The notes: generated from the sequence alone by a model not told the origin. Numbered from the stretch's first letter, positions 7,261 through 13,636 are shown. The stretch is 16,988 bases of DNA from JBIKWM01 sp044356305 (GCA_044356305.1 JBIKWM010000054.1:1-16988); one strand, 5' to 3'. Program-made: numbers and translations.

Positions 7261-8046
7261 TCAGTTGCCGCTGTTGAATTCAGTATCCAACAGTTCGCGC
7301 AACTGGCGGGGGCTCAGATCTGATTCCAACTGTCCTTTGCGGGCCACCGAAATACCCCCTGTCTGCTCGCTCACGACCACAGCAATGGCATCGGATGTTT
7401 CGCTGATGCCCACAGCAGCGCGGTGGCGCATGCCGAGGTGGGCGGGGAAATCCTCGTTCTCGGTAACAGGAAGCACACAACGGGCCGCCCGGATGCGGTT
7501 GCCGGCTATGATGACGGCCCCATCGTGGAGGGGGCTGTTCTTGTAGAAGATGCTCTCTAACATGCGCACGGTGAGGGCCGCATCCACGTGCTCGCCCGTG
7601 TTGGTGTAGAACTTGAGGCCGCTGTCGCGCGCAAGGATGAGGATGGCTCCCGTGCGGCTCTGTGCCATGGACATGCAGGCATTGACCACCACATCGGTGC
7701 TGAGACCCGTGCCCTGGCCACCGCCCCTGTTGCCGAACAGTCGCCAACTCCTGCGGTCCAATATGCCCGAAGTGCCTATGATGAGCAGGAACCTGCGCAG
7801 TTCCTGCTGAAACACGATGATGAGGGCGATGACCCCTACCCCGATGAACTGTCCGAGGATGCTGCCCAGCAGACGCATATCGAGTGCGCGCACCAATAGC
7901 CAGAGCAGGTAGAGCGACAGCACCCCGAGGAAGATGTTGACAGCCACTGTGCCGCGTATGAGGCGGTAGAGCTGGAACAACAGGATGGCCACGATGAGGA
8001 TATCGAGGGCATCGAGCCAGCGGAAGGTGATGAACAGGGGCAGCAC
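7261..8046 (-). CDS. cdaA: Diadenylate cyclase CdaA (c-di-AMP synthase)
   Basis: This membrane-bound DisA_N-domain enzyme makes cyclic di-AMP from two ATP. With a GTG start at 8046 it is 261 aa, the usual CdaA size. Three membrane helices (about 13-29, 36-54, 64-88) precede the cyclase domain. The catalytic and ATP-binding motifs DGA (175-177, in SPLHDGAVII) and RHR (207-209, in GMRHRAAVGISE) are intact. The frame is open back to 8232, but that extension lies in repeat DNA. The GTG is exactly 4 nt behind a -7-like octamer and gives the family's normal N-terminus (FRWLDALDILIV). No cdaR/ybbR, glmM or folP neighbour is present. c-di-AMP controls osmolyte and potassium balance and envelope homeostasis in bacteria that have it. 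Confidence 0.95.
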   Translation of the reverse strand: MLPLFITFRWLDALDILIVAILLFQLYRLIRGTVAVNIFLGVLSLYLLWLLVRALDMRLLGSILGQFIGVGVIALIIVFQQELRRFLLIIGTSGILDRRSWRLFGNRGGGQGTGLSTDVVVNACMSMAQSRTGAILILARDSGLKFYTNTGEHVDAALTVRMLESIFYKNSPLHDGAVIIAGNRIRAARCVLPVTENEDFPAHLGMRHRAAVGISETSDAIAVVVSEQTGGISVARKGQLESDLSPRQLRELLDTEFNSGN

Positions 8047-8058
8047 GGTGCAAAGATT
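8044..8058 (-). promoter_or_regulatory. Candidate -7 element 4 nt before the cdaA start
   Basis: On the minus strand AATCTTTG (plus 8051-8058) is followed by CACC and the GTG start. The spacing is identical to the kinase and PadR genes. It supports the GTG at 8046 over any upstream start and implies a leaderless transcript. No -33 TTTG was found at the expected distance. Confidence 0.45.
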
Positions 8059-8094
8059 GTCGATTGTGGATGGTGGATTGATGATTGGGGGAAA

Positions 8095-8150
8095 GTCGAT
8101 GGTCCACAGTCGATAGTCCATAGTCGATAGACCATAGACCACAGTCGATA
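8095..8150. repeat. Heptamer tandem array, eight units
   Basis: Eight consecutive 7-bp units read GTCGATG, GTCCACA, GTCGATA, GTCCATA, GTCGATA, GACCATA, GACCACA, GTCGATA. The consensus is G(T/A)C(G/C)A(T/C)A. The array lies directly upstream of the cdaA promoter region and passes without a gap into the larger duplicated element that starts at 8151. Confidence 0.9.
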
Positions 8151-8282
8151 AACGTGTCAGCCTGAGTGGGCAGTTTTGCGTGTGTATCCCCGCCTGGTGA
8201 GGGCAGGGAAGCAAGGCCCAAGGCGACCTCACCCCCTGCCCCTCTCCTGCGGGAGAGGGGTGACTTCCGACAGAGGTAGTCC
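8151..8282. repeat. Long intergenic repeat, copy 1 (132 bp)
   Basis: This starts with AACGTGTCAG and matches the second copy at 8307 almost base for base over its first 85 bp. It contains a near-perfect palindrome at 8239-8260, where CCCCTCTCC pairs with GGAGAGGGG. It probably belongs to the dispersed intergenic repeats common in Bacteroidota rather than being coding. The minus strand is open through it, but only because the repeat has no stop in one frame. Confidence 0.85.
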
Positions 8283-8306
8283 GTGGTCGATAGTCCGTGG
8301 TCGATT
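8279..8306. repeat. Heptamer tandem array, four units, between the long repeats
   Basis: Four 7-bp units read GTCCGTG, GTCGATA, GTCCGTG, GTCGATT. They are the same family as the array at 8095-8150 and sit exactly at the junction of the two long repeat copies. The composite is therefore heptamers, copy 1, heptamers, copy 2. Confidence 0.85.
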
Positions 8307-8462
8307 AACGTGTCATCCTGAGTGGGCAGTTTTGCGTGTGTATCCCCGCCTGGTGAGGGCAGGGAAGCAAGGCCCAAGGCGACCTCACCCCCGCCCGTGC
8401 CGGATCGGGCTGGCCCGGCCCCTCTCCTGCGGGAGAGTGGTGACTTCCGACTGAGGTGGTCC
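8307..8462. repeat. Long intergenic repeat, copy 2 (156 bp)
   Basis: This is a second copy of the element at 8151-8282. It is 24 bp longer because of a G+C-rich insertion around 8393-8416, between the shared CTCACCCC and CCCCTCTCC segments. One base change in the palindrome right arm (GGAGAGTGG) weakens its hairpin. The rest of the spacer to the membrane-protein stop at 8494 holds nothing recognisable. Confidence 0.85.
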
Positions 8463-8493
8463 AAGTTCAATGGTAATTGTGGGCGGGTGGGGC

Positions 8494-10008
8494 TCACATG
8501 CCTTTCAACTGACGGAAGGCCTTCTGATCGGCCAGGTTCCATGAGAGCCAGTGCTGATGCACGATGCGGGTGTTGAAATCGTCCTTGCGTTGCCTGAGGA
8601 AGTCGAGATAATCGACCGGGGCCATGTAGCTACCGTGTGCCGGGAAGCGCGCATTGCCCTGCTCCATCGCCTGCAAGGTGGCCAGGTCCTTATCGAGGTA
8701 TGGCAGGGCGGCATCGGACAGTGTGATAAGGTAGTTGAAGTGGACAAACGACCGATGGGCATGCGAGAAATTGAACCGGGCGATGACCACATCCCAATGG
8801 ACCAGTGCCGCGCAGAGCATGATGAGGTAGGCTGACAGGATGTTGGTGCGCAGGAGATAATGCACGCTGCGGGTGCGATGCACCTTAATGATCAAGGTGA
8901 CCAGACCCACTGCGATGACGGCCAGGAAGAAGAATACCCCGATGCGGCCGTGGGCCAGGGCGTAGTAGCGGATGTAGTGGATGTTGCAGATGGCCACGGA
9001 GATGGCCAGGATAAGATTCTGGCCGATCCAGACATATGCCGACCATCTTAATAGTGAATTTCCCCGCATGAAACTGAGATTACCCCTGAAAATGAAAAGC
9101 GTGACCCCCACCGATACGAGAATGGACCAGATGAGCAGGTAGGTGCCCTCGTGCACGAACTGTTTGAGGTAGTCGCCATCCCATTCGAAATTGAACCATA
9201 CCCAGTATATGTCGATGGCATTGACCACTGCCAATACCATGTTGAGTGCGACCAGAAGGAACAGGGACGACCGCAGTTCGCGCCTGAGCCCCAAACGGAG
9301 CGAGGTATCCTTGGAAGGCCTGCGCACCCGAATGAGGCGGTCGGTGGCCTGACGCGCCATGTTGATCATATCGGAATCGGCATGGTGCAGCAACAGAAAA
9401 TCGCATACTGCCACACCGAACAGGAATGTGAAGATGAGAGATGGATCGAACAGGCGGGTGAAAAGGTCGATGATCATCTGCAACCGCTCCACCACCCCAT
9501 CGAGCAGATGCAGGAACACCGGATTGGCCCCTCGGTACATGGCCACGAACAACGCAATGACTGCCAAAGGGATGAGAACGATACGGAACACGTTGATGAT
9601 GCGCGCCACGTGAGGTCTACCGCTTCCGAGTGCGTTGACCTGACTGAAAAGGGCGATATGCGACATGGGGAGATGGACCAGGGCGAACAGGGCCGCATAG
9701 TTGATGCCAGTGGGACTGCCGAGCAGCCGTGAACCTGTGAGGAGGAACAGCGAGAGGATATTCATGAATATGGCCCATTCGGTGGCGTGGACCACCACCA
9801 TGACCGCTGACACAAGGGTACCGGCCAACAGAACGGGCTGGGACCTGAGGCTGATGCGGCCCTGAATGAACAGCACCGCGAGTATCGCGAGGTTGAACAG
9901 CAGCAGATTGAGACCCAACGGGTGGCCTTTGAAGAGCCATGTGAACAGTGCTGCAAGCAGAATCACTGCGCTGATGAGCGCAAAGGGGCGGGTGAATTGT
10001 TCTTTCAT
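8494..10008 (-). CDS. DUF4153/DUF4173-like polytopic membrane protein
   Basis: This integral membrane protein of 504 aa (from the ATG at 10008) has a dozen or so hydrophobic segments along its length. A segment reading WDGDYLKQFVHEGTYLLI, followed by further helices and a RGNL-containing loop, is typical of the DUF4173 group of bacterial membrane proteins. The C-terminal 80 residues are soluble and contain YLDKDLATLQAMEQGNAR. The biochemical role is unknown for the family. The frame is open to 10083, but the ATG at 10008 (MKEQFTRPFALIS) gives a basic residue followed by the first helix, which is a normal start. It is separated from cdaA by the repeat cluster, so an operon with cdaA is unlikely. 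Confidence 0.75.
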   Translation of the reverse strand: MKEQFTRPFALISAVILLAALFTWLFKGHPLGLNLLLFNLAILAVLFIQGRISLRSQPVLLAGTLVSAVMVVVHATEWAIFMNILSLFLLTGSRLLGSPTGINYAALFALVHLPMSHIALFSQVNALGSGRPHVARIINVFRIVLIPLAVIALFVAMYRGANPVFLHLLDGVVERLQMIIDLFTRLFDPSLIFTFLFGVAVCDFLLLHHADSDMINMARQATDRLIRVRRPSKDTSLRLGLRRELRSSLFLLVALNMVLAVVNAIDIYWVWFNFEWDGDYLKQFVHEGTYLLIWSILVSVGVTLFIFRGNLSFMRGNSLLRWSAYVWIGQNLILAISVAICNIHYIRYYALAHGRIGVFFFLAVIAVGLVTLIIKVHRTRSVHYLLRTNILSAYLIMLCAALVHWDVVIARFNFSHAHRSFVHFNYLITLSDAALPYLDKDLATLQAMEQGNARFPAHGSYMAPVDYLDFLRQRKDDFNTRIVHQHWLSWNLADQKAFRQLKGM

Positions 10009-10156
10009 GGTGGCGGCCAACGGCACTGTACTGCGATCATTGCCAAGCAATTGCAAACAGATGTTAATGGGTGATGGGCCCATGCTTTAAGGGCACCATG
10101 AGCCCGGCCCTGCCTCCAAACCAACGGCAGTGACGGTGTAAGGAAATACCACACCC

Positions 10157-10306
10157 CTACTCCTGGTCCTCGACACCATCGGGGAAATCAAAAAGGTCGC
10201 CATCCAATCCGAGGCATCGGAGATTGAGCCGGTGATAGCATTTGGCCTTCTCCTCATCGAGGATCTGTTTGTGATAGGCCCAGAGATTGCGGTACACGGG
10301 GCGCAT
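10157..10306 (-). CDS. Possible small protein, 49 aa
   Basis: An ATG at 10306 opens a 49-codon frame ending in TAG at 10157-10159. The peptide begins MRPVYRNLWAYHKQILDEE and ends in an acidic tail, FDFPDGVEDQE. It has two Cys, a helix-like charged middle and a G/C-biased third codon position like neighbouring genes, which supports real coding. The same frame stays open about 90 bp further upstream without a usable start, so it could also be the 3' remnant of a longer gene. I recognise no family. It lies alone between the membrane-protein gene and the 21-bp repeat array. Confidence 0.4.
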   Translation of the reverse strand: MRPVYRNLWAYHKQILDEEKAKCYHRLNLRCLGLDGDLFDFPDGVEDQE

Positions 10307-10439
10307 GGCTGCCCATATAAATAGGTATTGCAGGGCCCTTATGCGGCAAAGGAGGGATCTACTGTGGTAAAAGACCGGTGTGCCCGATCACTGGTGCATT
10401 CTACCGGACCTCAGGATGTCTATACTGATCTGTTGCACG

Positions 10440-10607
10440 TGATCACCAGAGAAAAAGACCAATCTGTCCAGGTCAAAGACCCTTTGAACTGTGTGCAAGA
10501 CCTATTTACCCGAATACAAGACCTATTTACCCGGGTTCAAGACCTATTTACCTGATCACAGGACCTATTTACTTCGGTACAAGATGAATTTACCTTGGTA
10601 CAATACG
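10440..10607 (+). repeat. 21-bp tandem repeat array, eight units
   Basis: Eight contiguous 21-bp units start at 10440, 10461, 10482, 10503, 10524, 10545, 10566 and 10587. Units 4-6 share the core TATTTACC plus a terminal (A/G)GACC. Units 1-3 are diverged but keep the terminal AAGACC. Unit 7 keeps the TATTTAC core but ends AAGATG, and unit 8 (AATTTACC, ending ATACG) is also diverged. In one plus-strand frame the array reads as a heptapeptide repeat, x-x-x-x-(V/I)-(Q/K)-D, interrupted by a TGA at 10553-10555. The period equals two helical turns, so protein-binding direct repeats are an alternative reading. The array ends about 160 bp before the gene at 10766. Confidence 0.9.
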
Positions 10608-10765
10608 AGTGCTGGCGCTGGTTTGAGAGATTTTTGGCGGATATGCGATTTTTTTTGAGGATTCGCACAATACAGGGGTGCAAGGCCCCGTTAGCGCATC
10701 AAATTCCAGAGCCAAGGGCGCGGTGCCACAGCCGAGGAAGAAGAACAACCAAACACCATTCTGCC

Positions 10766-11749
10766 ATGAGCACACCATTGAATGAGAACAGGCCCCAACC
10801 GCGCATACGCTGTGCGCAAGAGGATTTTTACGGGGTAAGCGAGGCGGTGATAGACAGCCTTGAGGAGCATCTGTCAAAGTTTGAGGACTACTCGAGCAGG
10901 TACAGTGCGACCACCGTGACCAACCTGCGGACGGAACTGCTAGTGGCCAGGGCATTGCCGGCTGAAGGTGCGCGCACGGCCCGACATGCGATGCTGCGCA
11001 TGGGACTGGATGAGAAACGGGCGTCAGGGATCAGGCTGATGCTGCAACTGGAGACGCTGATGCGGGAGGCCTTCGGTGCTGAGATGCTGGAACAGCAGAA
11101 GCACGTTGCGGGATTTGACCTGTATGATGAGGCGTATCACAGTGACTGGAACAGCATGGAAGGGATGCTGATACAGGCTAACACGTATGTGACTGACAAT
11201 GCCGCTGTGCTGACGGCTGATGGCGGTATGCCGGTGGGATTTGCGGCTGCGCTGAACGGGGCGAAGACGGATTTCAGCGCTCAGCTGCGCCAGTTTGTGG
11301 AGGAGGAAGAGATAGCACGGAGGGGCACCGATGCGAAAATTGAGGCGAACAATGCGCTGTATGACAAGATCATAACGCTGTGCAGTGACGGGCGCAGGAT
11401 TTTCTGGGACAGTGCGGCCATCAGGGAGGAGTTCACGTATGAGACGGTGCTGGGGCTGGTGCGGTCGGTGGTGAGCACGCACCGTGTGAACGGATTTGTG
11501 GTAAGAACGGCCGATGGTAGCGCAGTGATAGATGCGAAGGTGCTGATGGAGGAACTGCGGCCCGATGGAAGCTACGCACCGGGTGTGGAGGTGCGCACTG
11601 ACCTGAACGGTGAATTCAGGTATGCGAGTGTGCGCAACGGGCGCTACAGGCTGAGTGCAGGGGCCGATGGGCTTGAGACGGTGAGGAAGGGTATTGAGGT
11701 GGACGGTGGCCCATTGACTGTGGATTTCAGTCTGGGGGCTGTGGTTTGA
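10766..11749 (+). CDS. Unknown helical protein with C-terminal carboxypeptidase-regulatory-like domain
   Basis: This 327-aa protein begins MSTPLNENRPQPRIR at the ATG at 10766. The frame continues upstream but turns non-coding in character. Residues about 15-235 are almost entirely helical and charged (LEEHLSKFEDYSSRY, EEEIARRGTDAKIEANN), like a bundle or binding domain with no family I can name. Residues about 240-327 look like a carboxypeptidase D regulatory-like beta-sandwich: VNGFVVRTADGSAVIDAKV, then TDLNGEFRYASVRNGRYRL, a typical domain pattern. That domain is mostly found outside the cell, yet no signal peptide or membrane segment is visible here. The gene stands alone, preceded by the 21-bp repeat array and followed by a strong terminator. 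Confidence 0.85.
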   Translation: MSTPLNENRPQPRIRCAQEDFYGVSEAVIDSLEEHLSKFEDYSSRYSATTVTNLRTELLVARALPAEGARTARHAMLRMGLDEKRASGIRLMLQLETLMREAFGAEMLEQQKHVAGFDLYDEAYHSDWNSMEGMLIQANTYVTDNAAVLTADGGMPVGFAAALNGAKTDFSAQLRQFVEEEEIARRGTDAKIEANNALYDKIITLCSDGRRIFWDSAAIREEFTYETVLGLVRSVVSTHRVNGFVVRTADGSAVIDAKVLMEELRPDGSYAPGVEVRTDLNGEFRYASVRNGRYRLSAGADGLETVRKGIEVDGGPLTVDFSLGAVV

Positions 11750-11775
11750 GCCGTTGGAGGAGTAGGCCGTAAGCT

Positions 11776-11816
11776 GAGAACCCCTGCCCTGTTTCAAGGG
11801 CGGGGGTTCTCTTTTT
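11776..11816 (+). terminator. Rho-independent terminator
   Basis: A 15-bp stem (11776-11790 with 11797-11811, one T-G pair) closes a 6-nt loop and is followed by TTTTT (11812-11816). It begins 26 bp after the stop of the preceding gene. Its right arm and T-run are also the first bases of the 86-bp duplicated element. Confidence 0.9.
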
Positions 11817-11890
11817 CTACCAGATGCATGGAACACGGATCACGCGGATTTAACGGATCGCCACAGATTCTTATCCGTGATATCCGCGTT
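11805..11890. repeat. 86-bp direct repeat, copy 1
   Basis: This copy matches the one at 11912-11997 at 83 of 86 positions. It starts within the right arm of the terminator and contains the CGGAT-rich sequence of a dispersed intergenic repeat. An internal inverted repeat pairs 11842-11858 with 11873-11889 (14 of 17 positions) around a 14-nt loop. Confidence 0.92.
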
Positions 11891-11911
11891 AATCAGCTAC
11901 ATCCGCGTTCA

Positions 11912-11997
11912 GGTTCTCTTTTTCTGCCAGATGCATGGAACACGGATCAGGCGGATTTAACGGATCGCCACAGATTCTGATCCGTGATATCCGCGTT
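11912..11997. repeat. 86-bp direct repeat, copy 2
   Basis: This is the second copy, separated from the first by 21 bp that themselves contain another ATCCGCGTT fragment. The three differences from copy 1 are single substitutions. It carries the T-run and part of the terminator arm but lacks the left arm, so it should not terminate transcription. Confidence 0.92.
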
Positions 11998-12087
11998 CGT
12001 AGTGTTGATGGGCCGGGCGGGGGTGAGGTCCTCGTACTCCTTCTCCCCCACTCCCACAATCGATCTATCGATGTATATTTCATGGGT

Positions 12088-12112
12088 TGCCTCCTTGGTC
12101 AAAAGGGAGGCA
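12088..12112 (+). other. Small hairpin upstream of the 12175 gene
   Basis: TGCCTCC (12088-12094) pairs with GGAGGCA (12106-12112) around an 11-nt loop. No T-run follows. It lies upstream of the -7-like octamer at 12136 and could be an operator or a weak structure. Between 11998 and 12174 I see no gene. Confidence 0.3.
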
Positions 12113-12135
12113 TCCATACATCCCGCTTCCCTTCC

Positions 12136-12143
12136 CATCTTTG
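12136..12143 (+). promoter_or_regulatory. Candidate -7 element of the 12175 gene
   Basis: The octamer CATCTTTG is identical to the one before the PadR gene, but here it lies 31 nt before the ATG, leaving a short leader. No -33 TTTG is seen at the expected spacing. Confidence 0.35.
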
Positions 12144-12174
12144 CATATCGGATCAACCAAAAAACCATCGCATC

Positions 12175-12828
12175 ATGGCATCGTTCAACAATCCTCCCTT
12201 CGAGATCATTGACGTCAAGCGGGAAAACGGTCTGGAGAAATACGGCACCGACTCCCTTACATGGAAGGTGAAGCTGAAGACCGATGCCTACGAATTGGAG
12301 GTGGGCGTAGATTTCGCTATGATGATGAGCTATTGCAAATTCGTGCACCCCAAGGTGGGGAAGTACTACAGTTCAGTGCAGAAAAACATAAAAGGATTCG
12401 GGCCCAAGCACAGCAAGATGCTCGCCATAATGGACGAGGAAGGGTTCGATCACCTGCCCCACATCCACAACTTCATCAAAGACAGTTACAACCTTGAGGA
12501 GTGGCATCAGCAAGCCTTGCGCAACAGCGAGAACATGGCCGACAAGGCCAAGGCCAAAGAACTGTCTGATAGGTTCGATGCCTTGGAGGCAGGACTACAG
12601 GCCCTGCGCGGGGCAGCCATCCGCGACACTGCTTTCAAGGACGACCTCTTTGATTTCCTTACAAAGGAGGTGAACACCCGCTTTCCCGAGATCTTCAACT
12701 CCGATCCGGCCCATATCAGAGCATGTAAGGAAATCCTGGTCAGAGAGGTGATGAACATCGGAGACAAGATCAATGCGCTGGCGTATAAGGCGAGTAAGAA
12801 GAAGGGAAATGGAGGAATTTTGGGTTAG
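12175..12828 (+). CDS. Conserved-looking cytoplasmic protein of unknown function
   Basis: This 217-aa soluble protein starts MASFNNPPFEIIDVKREN at the ATG at 12175. The frame is open back to 11935, but that part runs through the repeat region and carries no coding character. The N-terminal 60 residues look beta-rich (LTWKVKLKTDAYELEVGVD). The rest is helical, with a clear charged helix at about 120-150 (ENMADKAKAKELSDRFDALE). No membrane segment, signal peptide or catalytic motif is visible and I recognise no family. The last codons (KKKGNGGILG) run into a heptamer repeat, so the present C-terminus may have been set by repeat DNA. The gene probably stands alone. Confidence 0.8.
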   Translation: MASFNNPPFEIIDVKRENGLEKYGTDSLTWKVKLKTDAYELEVGVDFAMMMSYCKFVHPKVGKYYSSVQKNIKGFGPKHSKMLAIMDEEGFDHLPHIHNFIKDSYNLEEWHQQALRNSENMADKAKAKELSDRFDALEAGLQALRGAAIRDTAFKDDLFDFLTKEVNTRFPEIFNSDPAHIRACKEILVREVMNIGDKINALAYKASKKKGNGGILG

Positions 12829-12887
12829 GAATGGGGAATTAGGAATAACGAATTAGGAATCAGGAATAAGGAGTTGGGAATGAGGGA
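12825..12887. repeat. Heptamer tandem array, nine units
   Basis: Nine contiguous 7-bp units read TTAGGAA, TGGGGAA, TTAGGAA, TAACGAA, TTAGGAA, TCAGGAA, TAAGGAG, TTGGGAA, TGAGGGA. The first unit contains the TAG stop of the preceding gene. The sequence is unrelated to the GTCGATA arrays near 8.1 kb but has the same 7-bp period. Confidence 0.85.
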
Positions 12888-12901
12888 CCGCTGCGAACCT
12901 G

Positions 12902-12909
12902 TACCTTAG
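12902..12909 (+). promoter_or_regulatory. Candidate -7 element of the small lipoprotein gene
   Basis: TACCTTAG matches TAnnTTTG at all but one position and lies 18 nt upstream of the ATG at 12928. A TTG occurs 25 bp upstream, which is longer than the usual spacing. Confidence 0.3.
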
Positions 12910-12927
12910 CCTCATCCATTGCCCACG

Positions 12928-13455
12928 ATGCTCCTTTCCGCACGCAGTTGTTTGGCTATGCTCATGGTCGTAGGGACCGTGGCCGGATGCTGCAATCCGG
13001 ATGTCAAGCCAGTGGATTGGGTGAACAGCGCCCTGCGGAGGTACCCGCTCACCACGTACATCAACCCCGATGGCGAGTACCTCCAGCTCATGGTGATCGA
13101 CTCCGGTTTCGATACCCGCCCATCATCAGACTATGTGAACGACCGCGGGGACTGCAATGGCTACGACCCGCGTACCTATGGGCTGTTACTTCCGTCCACC
13201 GGCAGACCGATGATGAAGTACTCCCAGTCGTACAAAGACCACATGTTCTCCATCATGGGCATGAAGTTCCAACCCACGTACGGAGCCATGGACAGCACCC
13301 TCGTGCTGCAATCGACCGTGTTTGAGCATTGCCGCTACCTCTCCCGCACCGATTCATTGGGCATCACCGAGGAACTGGCCCTTAGCCCACTCTATGGGCT
13401 GGTGCTCTTCAGCAAAAGCAACGCGTTCCGATGGGAACGGGTGCTGGAGGAGTGA
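12928..13455 (+). CDS. Small lipoprotein of unknown function
   Basis: This 175-aa protein has a lipoprotein signal peptide: a hydrophobic stretch (CLAMLMVVGTVAG) ends in the lipobox VAGC with a Cys at 21. An in-frame TTG three codons earlier (12919) is possible, but the ATG at 12928 gives a better signal peptide. The mature part has scattered Cys residues (CCNPD, DCNGYD, EHCRY) that could form disulfides, and an alpha/beta look without a known motif. It is likely anchored in the outer membrane or its periplasmic face. It follows the 12175 gene after a 100-bp repeat-containing spacer and probably has its own promoter. Confidence 0.78.
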   Translation: MLLSARSCLAMLMVVGTVAGCCNPDVKPVDWVNSALRRYPLTTYINPDGEYLQLMVIDSGFDTRPSSDYVNDRGDCNGYDPRTYGLLLPSTGRPMMKYSQSYKDHMFSIMGMKFQPTYGAMDSTLVLQSTVFEHCRYLSRTDSLGITEELALSPLYGLVLFSKSNAFRWERVLEE

Positions 13456-13636
13456 GGGGCAACCGAATAAATGAGGCGAGGGAGAAACTGTTGAGGAATG
13501 GCAAAAACACAGTAGTTCATACGTGAGGCGTTAGTCACTTGCAGAGATTGAGAACCTGAGAGGAATAGTTATTTTGAGTCAATCAATGACCCCACGTTGT
13601 ATAATCTATTTTCGCAGGTGCAAAGGAATGGAAACC
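13456..13636. other. Spacer upstream of the T9SS cargo gene
   Basis: No gene is seen here. From this point on the DNA is visibly richer in A+T than the preceding 10 kb. A TATTTTCG at 13607-13614 (one mismatch to TAnnTTTG) is a weak -7 candidate. AAGGA at 13623-13627 is a possible ribosome-binding site 9 nt before the ATG at 13637. Confidence 0.4.

Noticed and set aside
7280..8542. Long 420-aa minus-strand open frame across cdaA and the repeat cluster
   Set aside because: It overlaps cdaA in another frame and its upstream part simply translates the two copies of the intergenic repeat. The Arg/Pro/Gly-rich product has no domain character.
10328..10555. Independent 75-aa gene ending in the 21-bp array
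   Set aside because: The product has no signal, domain or start context, and the stop falls in the middle of the repeat. I treat it as part of the repeat question rather than a gene.
10440..10607. CRISPR array
   Set aside because: The units are contiguous 21-bp repeats without unique spacers, and no cas gene is nearby.
11024..11836. 270-aa minus-strand frame opposite the 10766 gene
   Set aside because: It is antisense to a gene with normal codon bias and a recognisable C-terminal domain, and it runs through the terminator. Its His/Arg/Pro-rich product looks like a shadow.
11947..12348. 133-aa minus-strand frame with a GGAGG-like sequence upstream of an internal ATG
   Set aside because: It crosses the 86-bp repeat and the start of the 12175 gene in antisense. 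The apparent ribosome-binding site is one arm of a small hairpin.
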